Shown here: positions 26,976 to 36,187 of the stretch, piece after piece
How positions within the stretch are numbered: position 1 is the first letter of the stretch
How the letters are laid out: every line of letters begins with the position of its first letter
Assembly (NCBI RefSeq): GCF_030525845.1
Contig: NZ_JAUNDY010000005.1
Span: 1-64,000, forward strand
Direction: 5' to 3'
Source of the DNA: Moraxella sp.
GTDB taxonomy: Bacteria; Pseudomonadota; Gammaproteobacteria; Pseudomonadales; Moraxellaceae
DNA length: 64,000 nucleotides
The notes under the pieces: generated by a model
The model's database searches: none
The model's input: only the letters and a program-made list of their open reading frames with translations
What the model was told of the DNA's origin: nothing
Made by a program: the position numbers and the translations under genes

Positions 26976-29147
26976 TTAGTGTTTAAAGGTCAAAGTCGCA
27001 CGCACGTTGCGTGGCTCGCCATAAGACACAAGCTGGGCGTTTGGCGATGTACCGACGAGATAGTCTTTATCGGTCAGGTTTTTGACCGCCAGACCCACGC
27101 CCCAGTTTTTGGCTTCGTAGCCTGCTTTGGCGTCAAGCACGGTATAGGCAGGCAAGTCAATAAAATGCTTGGTTGCCAAGCCATTGTTATTTACCGCCGT
27201 ACGCCATGCGGTGCGTTCGCCTTGATAACGAAGCCCACCGCCAACATACCAGCCCAAACGGTCAGGGCTAAAATGATACTGGGTGGATAGGGATGCAGAA
27301 TGCTCAGGGATTTGGCTGATACGCTCGCCGACATTGGATGCTAGGCTGTTTTCTACGATTTTGGCGGTCGGAATGTAGCTGTATGAACCTGAGATGTTCC
27401 ATTGGTTGTTCATCACATAGGCGGTTTCAAATTCAAAACCTTTGGTGCGTTGTTTGCCCACAAGTTCGCTGTATCCTGCACTTCTGCCATTGTCATCATA
27501 AACGGTTTCGGCGACATTTTTGCGAGTTAGGTCATAAACGGAGGCATAGCCTTGTAGTTTACGGTCAAAGCCTTGAAATTTAACACCAATTTCGGCGTTT
27601 TGACCTTTTTCGGGGTCAAGCACATCGCCGTTTTTGTCGGTACTGGTATTTTGCAAAAATGACGTGCCAAAGCTGACATAGGGGGCAAATTTGCCTTGAT
27701 AATCATACATGGCGGACAGACTGCCTGTAATGGCATTGTCAGATGCTTTGGCGGTGCTGTCATTTAGGCGGTTGTTCACTTTGGTGCTTGCCCAGTCGTG
27801 GCGAAGGCTTGCCCCAAAGATAAAATCGTTAAAACGCATGCTATCTTTGACATACAAACCTGCGTACTGGGTATGCGTGAGCAAATCACGCTCAGTATTT
27901 GGCGTAGCCGTGCCTGTGTAGGTATAATCTGGGGCGTTGGCGTTAAATTTTTCGTTGGCATCAGCACGAGTGATGACATAATCGCTTTTTTCACGAAGCA
28001 AATCCAAGCCAACTGTAACATCATGGTCAAGTTTGCCTGTGCTAAAATGGGTCTCAACACGGTTATCCATCGTCAACATGGTGTCGTTTTTGTCTTGGGT
28101 GTTGACTCGGCGAGTGATAAGACCATCTTTATAAAAGTTGCTATAACCGCTTGCTAATGTGGGGTTGCCGTCCGTGTCGGTTTTGGTATAGGCAAAAATG
28201 GATTTAAAAGTGTAGTTGTCATTTAAGATATGCGACAAATCATAGCCCACACGCAGGGTGTTTTGTTTGTCCACGTTTTGAGGTAGCCCAAAAAAAGTGC
28301 TGGACGGATATTTTTCGTGAGCATTATTGATGGTGGTAACACCAGTACGTAAATTGGTGCTGTTGTTGTGGGGCAAGCCTTGCTGGCGAATGTATTCACG
28401 CCATTGGTAGCTACCTAGTACCGTTAAGTTGGTTTTATCGCCCAAATCAAACGTATAACTTGGGGCGATGTAATTGTCCTTAAAATACACATGGTCGGTG
28501 GCATCATCACGGTCGGCAAAGCGTCCATTGAGGCGAAATGCTCCCTTTTTACTGTCATTGGGGGCATAGTTCAAATCATAAGAAAATTCTTTGGCGTTAA
28601 AGCTCCCCAGCGTGATTTTACCTTTGGCAAAGGTTTCATCATCAGGGCGTTTTGAGGTGATGTTCACGATACCACTTGGCAATGCCATGCCATAGCCTGT
28701 GGTGGTTGTGCCTTTGACAACTTCGATGCTGTCTGCCCCTGCCACGTCCCACGCTCGTAGGTTATTTGATGACATTTGCACACGCATGCCGTCCACATAC
28801 ATCTGATTGCTGGCGACTTGTCCACGAATGATAAAATCGTCCCAGCCCCGTCTGCCCTGCACGCCTGACGACACGCCCGCCACGTTTTCCAAAAGCTCAG
28901 CAACGGTGGTGGCTTGTTTTTGCTCAACTTGGGGTGGGGTCAGTACGCTTAGTGATTGGGCGGTGTGATATAGAGGCGTGCTGTCTTTTAGGGAGTTGGG
29001 TTTGATGGCGACATATTTGCCTGCGTCTTTGGAGATGGTAATGTACTCATGTTCCAGCTCTACACTGGGTGTTTCATCGGTATTGGCAAAGGCACAGACG
29101 CTAAATAATAAACCAGCACTTAGTGCAGATAAAGGAAATTTACGCAT
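26976..29147 (-). CDS. TonB-dependent siderophore receptor
   Basis: Outer-membrane barrel that imports a ferric siderophore using TonB energy. 723 residues: signal peptide 1-21, a plug domain about 55-170 with VAELLENVAGVSSGVQGRRG and IEVVKGTTTTGYGMALPSG, and a 22-strand barrel ending NVRATLTFKH. The terminal residue is His rather than the usual aromatic, with Phe two positions before. The FhuE/FpvA-type plug points to a hydroxamate or mixed siderophore, which cannot be fixed from sequence. Upstream DNA is A/T-rich and contains a weak Fur-like site. The neighbouring ABC gene is broken and no TonB/ExbBD genes are adjacent. Confidence 0.93.
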   Translation of the reverse strand: MRKFPLSALSAGLLFSVCAFANTDETPSVELEHEYITISKDAGKYVAIKPNSLKDSTPLYHTAQSLSVLTPPQVEQKQATTVAELLENVAGVSSGVQGRRGWDDFIIRGQVASNQMYVDGMRVQMSSNNLRAWDVAGADSIEVVKGTTTTGYGMALPSGIVNITSKRPDDETFAKGKITLGSFNAKEFSYDLNYAPNDSKKGAFRLNGRFADRDDATDHVYFKDNYIAPSYTFDLGDKTNLTVLGSYQWREYIRQQGLPHNNSTNLRTGVTTINNAHEKYPSSTFFGLPQNVDKQNTLRVGYDLSHILNDNYTFKSIFAYTKTDTDGNPTLASGYSNFYKDGLITRRVNTQDKNDTMLTMDNRVETHFSTGKLDHDVTVGLDLLREKSDYVITRADANEKFNANAPDYTYTGTATPNTERDLLTHTQYAGLYVKDSMRFNDFIFGASLRHDWASTKVNNRLNDSTAKASDNAITGSLSAMYDYQGKFAPYVSFGTSFLQNTSTDKNGDVLDPEKGQNAEIGVKFQGFDRKLQGYASVYDLTRKNVAETVYDDNGRSAGYSELVGKQRTKGFEFETAYVMNNQWNISGSYSYIPTAKIVENSLASNVGERISQIPEHSASLSTQYHFSPDRLGWYVGGGLRYQGERTAWRTAVNNNGLATKHFIDLPAYTVLDAKAGYEAKNWGVGLAVKNLTDKDYLVGTSPNAQLVSYGEPRNVRATLTFKH

Positions 29148-29168
29148 AATAAAAATTACCCAACAAAA

Positions 29169-29190
29169 ATGATAATAAATTTTAATTATA
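29169..29190 (-). promoter_or_regulatory. Weak Fur-box-like sequence
   Basis: GATAAT at 29171-29176 is followed by A/T sequence with an AATTAT half. It lies about 25 bases upstream of the receptor start and resembles hexamer-type Fur sites, but the region is so A/T-rich that a chance match is possible. Confidence 0.3.
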
Positions 29191-29362
29191 CAAATAAATA
29201 CAACTGCAATACAATTTCAAATATGATTTATATTCTCAAATCAATTATTTAGTTTTTTAAAATTAAACTCACAAAACAACACTGACACCAAAAACTATTG
29301 TCATCATTCCCCAACTATTTTATAATGCAAGTACCCATTATTATCACATTAAGGATTTTGTT

Positions 29363-30391
29363 ATGGTTGCAATTAGCACACATAAATTCCCCAAGCTCAT
29401 CGGCATCAGCATGCTCTGCACATTACTTTTTGCTTGTGGTGGCGACAAACCTGCCGACAATCAAAGCCAGACTTCCACCCCTGCCACGTCAGCTGTTGAC
29501 AACAAATCCATTGCCATTACCTCCATCGTAGAACACCCAGCCTTAGATGCGGTACGTCAAGGAGCATTAGAAGCCCTAGCAGCAGAAGGTTTCAAAGAAA
29601 ACGAAAATCTTAGCGTAAACTTCCAGTCCGCACAGGGCAACCCTGCCACCGCAGGACAAATCGCCAAGCAGTTTGTTGCAGACAATCCAGATGTTATCAT
29701 CGCCATCGCTACCCCAGCCGCCCAAGCGGTCGCTTCTGCCACCACCACCATTCCTGTGGTGTTTTCGGCGGTTACCGAGCCTGTGGAAGCCAAACTCGTC
29801 TCCAAACTTGACGGCTCTGGCACCAACATAACAGGCGCCTCAGATGTGTTACCACTAGCACCTCAAATTGACCTTATTAAGGAACTGATTCCAAATGTCA
29901 AAAACATCGGCTTTGTATATAGTCCAGGCGAGGTAAATTCCACCGTTACCCTAAGAAATCTAAAAGCCATTACCGAGCCACAGGGCATTCAAATCATTGA
30001 AGCTCCTGCCCAAAAATCCAGTGACATCTCAATGAGTGCCCAAAGCTTGGTAGGTAAGGTAGATGTGATTTACACCTCCACCGACAACAATGTCATCAAC
30101 GCCTATGAAGCCCTAACCAAAGTCGCCAAAGAAGCCAAGATTCCTTTGGTATCGTCTGACCCCAGCGTGGTTGAGCGTGGTGCAAGTGTTGTTTTGGGCG
30201 TAAACTACCATCAACTAGGTATTGAAACAGGGAAAATTACCGCCCGCATCCTAAAAGGAGAAAAAGCTGGCGATATTGCTATATATAGTGCCAAAGAGCT
30301 TGATCTGATGGTCAATCAAGACAGTGCCAAAGAACAAGGGCTACAAATACCACAATCCATTTTGGATAAAGCCAAAAACGTGGTAAAATAA
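29363..30391 (+). CDS. ABC transporter substrate-binding lipoprotein (COG2984 type)
   Basis: 342-residue binding protein for an ABC importer. A lipoprotein signal ends in L-F-A-C with Cys25, so it should be anchored in the inner or outer membrane and face the periplasm. The mature part has the two-lobe COG2984 fold (ITSIVEHPALDAVRQGALEA from about 52, then NPDVIIAIATPAAQA). Family members studied in Gram-positive bacteria bind tryptophan or similar molecules (TrpX); the ligand here is unknown. AAGGA precedes the ATG. Permease and ATPase genes follow after a 162-base gap containing hairpins. Confidence 0.88.
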   Translation: MVAISTHKFPKLIGISMLCTLLFACGGDKPADNQSQTSTPATSAVDNKSIAITSIVEHPALDAVRQGALEALAAEGFKENENLSVNFQSAQGNPATAGQIAKQFVADNPDVIIAIATPAAQAVASATTTIPVVFSAVTEPVEAKLVSKLDGSGTNITGASDVLPLAPQIDLIKELIPNVKNIGFVYSPGEVNSTVTLRNLKAITEPQGIQIIEAPAQKSSDISMSAQSLVGKVDVIYTSTDNNVINAYEALTKVAKEAKIPLVSSDPSVVERGASVVLGVNYHQLGIETGKITARILKGEKAGDIAIYSAKELDLMVNQDSAKEQGLQIPQSILDKAKNVVK

Positions 30392-30410
30392 CACCCAATA
30401 CAAAAACTAG

Positions 30411-30529
30411 GCGTACCCACGCCAATTTTATACAGATGATACGGCCAGCTAAGTTGTGCCATGTATCATCGCATAATTTAGATAACATCAAGCGTGGGAC
30501 ACCCCCAAATGCACGCCAGTTTAGGCGTG
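30411..30529 (+). promoter_or_regulatory. Intercistronic hairpins between binding protein and permease genes
   Basis: Three inverted repeats: GGCGT/ACGCC at 30411-30424, GATGATAC/GTATCATC at 30435-30470, and CACGCC/GGCGTG at 30512-30529 followed by GTGTTTTATTTT. They could stop or process the transcript so that the binding protein is made in excess over the membrane parts. Confidence 0.5.
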
Positions 30530-30553
30530 TGTTTTATTTTCATTGGAGTAGAT

Positions 30554-31477
30554 ATGTCGTTAATTGCCTTTTTGGGGGCGTTAGAAAGTGGACTCATCTA
30601 TGCGATTATGGCACTGGGCGTGCTGATTTCATTTCGCATCTTAGATTTCCCTGATCTGACCGCAGACGGAAGTTTTCCTTTGGGTGGTGCTGTGGCAGGC
30701 GTGGCCATCGTCGCAGGTTTCAATCCTTGGTTAGCCTGCCTTTTTGGTATGATGGCAGGCATGGTAGCAGGCATGATTACTGCATGGTTAAATGTCAAAA
30801 TTGGTATCTTACACCTATTGGCTGGCATATTAGTCATGACAGCACTCTATTCGGTCAATCTGCGTATTATGGGCGCTCCAAACCTATCCTTGCTTGGCGA
30901 GCCAACAGTATTTACCCCCTTTATTAGTGGTGATAACGGCACTTGGGTGCGAGTGGCTGTCGCTGGGGTGGTGGTTTTAGCGGTAAAATTTCTCCTTGAT
31001 TGGTTTTTTAGCACCGAGACGGGACTTGCCATGCGTGCCACAGGCTCCAACCCAAAAATGGCACAAGCACAAGGCATTAACACCTCCGCGATGGTCATTC
31101 TTGGTATGGCTATTAGCAATGGACTTATCGCACTGTCAGGGGCATTATTTGTACAAACGCAAGGGGGTGCAGATGTGTCCGTTGGGATTGGCACGATTGT
31201 GGTGGGATTGGCTGCCGTCATCATTGGCGAGACGGTGCTAAGTACCAAAAAAATGATACTCATCACGCTCTCTGTCATCATCGGTGCGGTGCTCTACAAG
31301 CTACTCATTCAAATCGCCCTGTCTAGTAAAACGCTACGAAGCATTGGTTTTGGTCCGCAGGATTTAAACTTAGTTACCGCCCTTTTGGTAGCTTTCGCCC
31401 TAATCCTACCCAAGTTTCGTGCCAGAATCCTAAGTGCATTTAACTCAAATAAAAACACCTCAGGGGGTGCGTCATGA
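30554..31477 (+). CDS. ABC transporter permease (COG4120 type)
   Basis: 307-residue integral membrane protein with 8 or more hydrophobic segments, related to branched-chain amino acid permeases (BPD_transp_2). The stretch RILDFPDLTADGSFPLGGAV near 29-48 is typical of the COG4120 group that pairs with COG2984 and COG1101. The ATG at 30554 is chosen because GGAG lies 6 bases upstream and the protein then begins with a membrane helix; an in-frame GTG at 30494 is inside the hairpin region. The stop overlaps the ATPase start (ATGA). Confidence 0.88.
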   Translation: MSLIAFLGALESGLIYAIMALGVLISFRILDFPDLTADGSFPLGGAVAGVAIVAGFNPWLACLFGMMAGMVAGMITAWLNVKIGILHLLAGILVMTALYSVNLRIMGAPNLSLLGEPTVFTPFISGDNGTWVRVAVAGVVVLAVKFLLDWFFSTETGLAMRATGSNPKMAQAQGINTSAMVILGMAISNGLIALSGALFVQTQGGADVSVGIGTIVVGLAAVIIGETVLSTKKMILITLSVIIGAVLYKLLIQIALSSKTLRSIGFGPQDLNLVTALLVAFALILPKFRARILSAFNSNKNTSGGAS

Positions 31478-32268
31478 TGATTGCCAAAGACCTGCGTTTA
31501 ACCTTTAATGCAGGTACACCCATCGAAAACCCCGCCCTACGTGGTCTATCCCTACATATCAATGATGGCGAATTTGTTACCGTCATCGGCACAAATGGTG
31601 CTGGTAAATCCACCTTTTTAAACACCATCAGCGGTGCACTTCGCCCTGACACAGGCTCCATCATCATCAATGGTACAGACGTTACCAAAAAACCCACCCA
31701 TCAACGCAGTCATTGGGTCGCTCGTGTGTTTCAAGACCCTATGGCTGGCACTTGTGAAGCCCTAACCATCGAAGAAAACATGGCTCTTGCCTATAAACGT
31801 GGTGGCATGCGAGGCTTGTTACCTGCCTTAAATAACAAAAACCGAGAACTCTTCCGAGAAAAACTCGCCATCTTAAACCTAGGGCTAGAAAACCGTCTAA
31901 CTGACCGTATGGGATTACTTTCTGGTGGACAACGTCAGGCGGTAAGCCTACTCATGGCAAGCCTGCAACCCTCCAAGATTTTGTTACTTGACGAACACAC
32001 CGCCGCCCTTGACCCCAAAACCGCTGCTTTTGTTTTGGAGCTTACCGACAAAATCGTTACCGACGGCAAACTAACCACCATGATGGTAACGCACTCCATG
32101 CCCCAAGCCTTAGCTCACGGCACACGCACCGTCATGCTACATCGTGGTCAGGTGGTGCTTGATGTCTCAGGCGACGAACGACGTGGCATGACTACCCAAG
32201 ACTTGCTAGACATGTTCGAAAAAACACGTGGCGAAAAAGTCGAAGATGACAGCTTAATTTTAGGATAA
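31474..32268 (+). CDS. ABC transporter ATP-binding protein (COG1101 type)
   Basis: 264-residue ATPase of the same importer. Walker A GTNGAGKST at 39-47, signature LSGGQRQA near 150-157, Walker B ILLLDEHTAALD near 172-183, and switch His in VTHSMPQAL. Its 4-base overlap with the permease gene shows translational coupling. A second in-frame ATG follows immediately. Nothing in the sequence reveals the substrate. Confidence 0.92.
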   Translation: MMIAKDLRLTFNAGTPIENPALRGLSLHINDGEFVTVIGTNGAGKSTFLNTISGALRPDTGSIIINGTDVTKKPTHQRSHWVARVFQDPMAGTCEALTIEENMALAYKRGGMRGLLPALNNKNRELFREKLAILNLGLENRLTDRMGLLSGGQRQAVSLLMASLQPSKILLLDEHTAALDPKTAAFVLELTDKIVTDGKLTTMMVTHSMPQALAHGTRTVMLHRGQVVLDVSGDERRGMTTQDLLDMFEKTRGEKVEDDSLILG

Positions 32269-32290
32269 CCCCCAACTTGGAAACCACATT

Positions 32291-33148
32291 ATGAACCAAA
32301 ACATCGCAACATTGCTCGTAACCTGTGCCGACCAAGCAGGGATTGTCCAGGCTGTCTCTGGATTTTTATACCATCACGGAGCAAACATCATCTCGCTAGA
32401 CCAGCACACCACCGAAGCCTATGGTGGCAAATATTTCATGAGGGTGGCGTTTCATTTAGATGATTTAATTAATAAAAAATCCCAAATCATCGACACCTTT
32501 GAAAAAAATATCGCCAGCAAATACCAAATGACATGGCGACTGTCTTGTGCTTTTGATGTCAAAAAAGTCGGCATTCTAGTCTCAAAAGAAAATCACGCCT
32601 TACTTGAACTCTTGTGGCGGTACAATCGTGGTGCTCTACCCTGCCAAATCACCCAAATCGTCTCAAATCATGAGGATTTGCGTGCTGATGTTGAACGTTT
32701 TGGCATTGAATTTATTCACATTCCTGTCAATAAAGACAACAAAGAAGAAGCCTACCAAAAAATCCATGACATCATGCAAGGCAATGACCTTTTGGTGCTC
32801 GCCCGCTACATGCAGATACTCACGCCTACCTTTGTAGAAAAATGGGAAAACAAAATCATCAATATCCACCATTCGTTCTTGCCCGCCTTCGTGGGAGCAA
32901 ATCCCTACAAACAAGCCTTTGATAAAGGCGTAAAACTCATCGGTGCGACCGCTCACTACGTAACAAGCGAGCTTGACCAAGGTCCCATCATCGAACAAGA
33001 TGTCAAACGTGTCAGCCATGCCTTTGCCGTAGAACAGCTAAGAGAGCTAGGCAGGGACATTGAGCGAGAGGTACTATCTCGTGCCGTCAAATGGCATTTG
33101 GAAGACCGTATCATCTTAGATGGCAACAAAACCGTCGTGTTTAAATAA
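32291..33148 (+). CDS. purU: Formyltetrahydrofolate deformylase
   Basis: Hydrolyses 10-formyl-THF to THF and formate, balancing one-carbon pools. 285 residues: N-terminal ACT domain (about 8-80, LVTCADQAGIVQAVSGFLY) and a C-terminal formyltransferase-fold domain with the catalytic Asn-His pair in NIHHSFLPAF near 194-203 and the Asp in ELDQGPII near 230. It starts 22 bases after the ABC ATPase, so it may be co-transcribed, though functionally unrelated. Its intact N-x-H motif contrasts with the phage formyltransferase at 10208. It ends at a bidirectional terminator shared with ndk. Confidence 0.95.
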   Translation: MNQNIATLLVTCADQAGIVQAVSGFLYHHGANIISLDQHTTEAYGGKYFMRVAFHLDDLINKKSQIIDTFEKNIASKYQMTWRLSCAFDVKKVGILVSKENHALLELLWRYNRGALPCQITQIVSNHEDLRADVERFGIEFIHIPVNKDNKEEAYQKIHDIMQGNDLLVLARYMQILTPTFVEKWENKIINIHHSFLPAFVGANPYKQAFDKGVKLIGATAHYVTSELDQGPIIEQDVKRVSHAFAVEQLRELGRDIEREVLSRAVKWHLEDRIILDGNKTVVFK

Positions 33149-33158
33149 CTCAAAAATA

Positions 33159-33188
33159 AAAAAACCGAACCATCAGGCTCGGTTTTTT
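33159..33188. terminator. Bidirectional terminator between purU and ndk
   Basis: A 10-bp stem (33159-33168 and 33179-33188), A6 on the left and T6 on the right, between convergent genes. Confidence 0.85.
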
Positions 33189-33199
33189 GTTTGGGGTCA

Positions 33200-33631
33200 T
33201 TAACGAGTGCGTGGGCAGATTTCGTTATCAGCGAAGAAATACTTAATCTCACGCTCTGCTGATGTCGTGCTGTCAGAGCCATGAGCAGCGTTCTCATCAA
33301 TGCTGGTCGCAAAGTCAGCACGGATAGTGCCAGCGGCAGCTTCTTTTGGGTTGGTTGCACCTAGAATATCACGATGAGCTAGGACAGCATTTTCGCCTTC
33401 TAGCACAGACACCACCACAGGACCTGAGGTCATGAATGATACTAGGTCATTAAAAAAGCCACGTTCTTTATGCTCGGCATAAAAACCCTCAGCCTCTTCT
33501 TTTGAAAGATGTTTCATTTTGGTGGCGACAATTTTTAGACCATTTTTTTCAAAACGAGCAAAAATCTCGCCAATGTGGTTTGCACCGACAGCGTCTGGTT
33601 TAACAATAGATAGCGTACGTTCGATAGCCAT
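33200..33631 (-). CDS. ndk: Nucleoside diphosphate kinase
   Basis: Transfers the gamma phosphate between nucleoside triphosphates and diphosphates through a phospho-histidine. 143 residues, normal length. The active-site His sits in NAAHGSDS near 114-121, and [16 protein letters not shown] near 8-23 is the conserved N-terminal strand and helix. It is monocistronic on the minus strand. Confidence 0.97.
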   Translation of the reverse strand: MAIERTLSIVKPDAVGANHIGEIFARFEKNGLKIVATKMKHLSKEEAEGFYAEHKERGFFNDLVSFMTSGPVVVSVLEGENAVLAHRDILGATNPKEAAAGTIRADFATSIDENAAHGSDSTTSAEREIKYFFADNEICPRTR

Positions 33632-33763
33632 GATAATTCCTTAAAATGAAATAAAAACAATCTTGCCATGAATGGGGCATACCTAATACCCTAGACAAAA
33701 TCCCAACAATTATAACTAAAATTTTAAAAAAATCCTAGTATTGGTTTAAAAATAACAACAAAA

Positions 33764-35947
33764 TCAGTGATGATTTGTGCCATCGTGCGATTCAAACATC
33801 AAAGTCGCCGCCTCAACCACAAAAACCTCACTCTCAGGAAGCTGTGGGCGTTCGCTCTCTTTCATTAGGCTACGCTCCTCAGCAAGGGCATCGATGCTGG
33901 CTTGATAGGTAGACCAATTAGTATAAGGCTTCTCGCCTGTGGCCTGACGACGAGCATTTTCAGCAGCGAGAGTTTTTTGTTCTACAAGCTCGTTTTTGGC
34001 ACGGCGTTTATCAATATTAACATCAACAGGTTTTTTATCATCATCCAAAGCTCGAATGTCATTTAAGGTGGTCAAGTATTTAAATTGCGGATTGCTTTTT
34101 TGGCGTTCGTTAGATGATGCAATCAGCGTATCCATGAGATTTTTGGAATATTTACCCTCTTTTGTGAAAGTGGTTGCCGAAATGGTATCCCACTCCAAAG
34201 GATTTTTGTATTCACGCTCGCCAAACTCAATCCCCTCATAGATATTAATGAGTGGTACATCAGGCACTACGCCTTTGTTTTGGGTACTACCGCCATTGAT
34301 GCGATAAAATTTACGCTGGGTAATCGTCATCGAACCCAACGCCAAATCATCACGCTGTACCTGTGCCGAGCCTTTGCCTGTGGTCGTACTGCCCACAACA
34401 AGCCCACGCCCATAATCTTGAATCGCTGCTGCAAAAATCTCAGACGCTGAGGCAGAACCTAGGTTAATCAGCACCGCCATTTGTCCATCATACAGCTGTT
34501 TACCGCCGTCTTTATCGGTAAAAATTTGGACATTGCCTTTGTTATCACGGATTTGTACGAGCGGTCCTTCTTTGATAAAAAGCCCCAGCATTTTGGTCAC
34601 TTCATCAAGCGAACCACCTGGATTATTACGCAAATCCACCACCATGCCATCGATGTTTTGTGCATTAAGGGCTTTGATGGCTTTTTCGGTGTCCAAGCTT
34701 ACCGAGCGATATTCGTCCGCCCCTGCACCACTGCGACGAGCCTGAAAATTTAGATAAAAACTAGGAATTTCAAGCACACCCACACGCTTAACATCCCCTT
34801 TATAAGGCACTTCTATTACACGATGATGTACGCCAGATTCTTCTTGTTGTATCACATCACGTACGATAGTAACGTTACGTGCCGAGCTATCTGGGGTGTT
34901 TGGCTGTTTGACGCGAATGGTAACAGATGTACCCCTAGTACCACGAATGAGTGCCACAATCTCACGAGTGCTATACCCCACCACATCGACCATCTCGCCA
35001 CCGTCTTGGGCGACTCCGATGATGAGATCATTCATCTTAACTTGTCCTGTTTTTTGGGCAGGACCCCCATCAACAAGCGTTACAATGCGAGTATAATCAG
35101 GGTTTTTGCGGTCAGGTCTGATGGATACACCAATGCCCTCTAACTGTAAATTGGACTGGATTTGCATTTCATTGGCTTGGATAGGAGCATAGTAGTTGCT
35201 GTGTGGGTCGTAGGTCAATGTCGCCGCATTTAAAATCGTCTCCATAATCTCGTCATTTTTTATACGAGCAAGCTGTCCTTGTTGGCGATTTAAACGATTG
35301 AGTAAAATTTGACTGGGCGTACGCTCATCGCCCTTTACCAAATCCTGTCCACGAGCCAGTTCAGGGTTTTCCAAAAACGCCTTGTCTTTGGCTTTATCAT
35401 TTTCTTGGTTTAGTGTCATGCCAATCAAGGCATATGTGATTTGTAGTCGCCAAAATTCTTCTTGCTCGCTTTTATTGGCAAAGCGTGATGCCTCCTCTCT
35501 GTCAAGCACGATGGATTTGTCGGTTTTTAAATCAACCTCATTGGCCAAGAGGGCTTTGGCAAATTCATAATACTCATTTGAGCGTGTACGATAACGCTCA
35601 AACACCTCAATCCCTGCCGACAAATCACCACGTTTTAGGCGTTCGGCAAAATTATCACGGTATTTTTGATTAAACTCATCGATGTCCGACTGCAAAAACA
35701 ATGTGCGATTAGAATCTAACTGGTCATAGTACATCGATAAAATCTTAGCACCCATCTCCTTGTCTAATGGCTGTTCTAGATAATGTGTCTTATCAAGCAG
35801 TAGTGCCACTTGGCGTGCGGTTACTTTTTGTTCGGCAGTAGGCTCAAATCCCACCTTGTCGTCCGCCATCGCCACACTCATGGTATTTTGGGCAAAAAAC
35901 ACACCCACAACGGCAGTCGCTGACAAGAGAAGCTGTTTTTTTGACAT
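33764..35947 (-). CDS. prc: Carboxy-terminal processing protease (Tsp/Prc)
   Basis: Periplasmic serine protease that trims or degrades proteins with hydrophobic C-termini, including cell-wall enzymes and lipoproteins. 727 residues from the ATG at 35947, chosen because a signal peptide (about 1-28, ending SVAMA) starts there and AGGA lies 9 bases upstream; the longer frame would bury the signal. In order: N-terminal helical part, PDZ domain (about 225-330, LEGIGVSI and VDGGPAQKTG), the peptidase S41 core with the catalytic Ser in GSASASEI near 485 and Lys in TTGKGSAQ near 511, and a DUF3340-type C-terminal domain. Close to E. coli Prc (682). Confidence 0.94.
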   Translation of the reverse strand: MSKKQLLLSATAVVGVFFAQNTMSVAMADDKVGFEPTAEQKVTARQVALLLDKTHYLEQPLDKEMGAKILSMYYDQLDSNRTLFLQSDIDEFNQKYRDNFAERLKRGDLSAGIEVFERYRTRSNEYYEFAKALLANEVDLKTDKSIVLDREEASRFANKSEQEEFWRLQITYALIGMTLNQENDKAKDKAFLENPELARGQDLVKGDERTPSQILLNRLNRQQGQLARIKNDEIMETILNAATLTYDPHSNYYAPIQANEMQIQSNLQLEGIGVSIRPDRKNPDYTRIVTLVDGGPAQKTGQVKMNDLIIGVAQDGGEMVDVVGYSTREIVALIRGTRGTSVTIRVKQPNTPDSSARNVTIVRDVIQQEESGVHHRVIEVPYKGDVKRVGVLEIPSFYLNFQARRSGAGADEYRSVSLDTEKAIKALNAQNIDGMVVDLRNNPGGSLDEVTKMLGLFIKEGPLVQIRDNKGNVQIFTDKDGGKQLYDGQMAVLINLGSASASEIFAAAIQDYGRGLVVGSTTTGKGSAQVQRDDLALGSMTITQRKFYRINGGSTQNKGVVPDVPLINIYEGIEFGEREYKNPLEWDTISATTFTKEGKYSKNLMDTLIASSNERQKSNPQFKYLTTLNDIRALDDDKKPVDVNIDKRRAKNELVEQKTLAAENARRQATGEKPYTNWSTYQASIDALAEERSLMKESERPQLPESEVFVVEAATLMFESHDGTNHH

Positions 35948-36187
35948 CGCAATTTTCCTAGTTGTGTGATTTTGCCTATCATAACACAACTTTATTGCTT
36001 GTTTATCTAAAATTGTGATAATTTTTAATAATTTTCTATAAATCTAGCAAGATATTACGCCACACTTCCAATCCCCGCCAATAACCAACCCACATCAATA
36101 ACAACCCTAACAGCACACCAAAAATTTTACCATCGTAGGGTTTTTCATGGCATAATAAGCAACACTTTTGACAAATGAGCAATAAAC

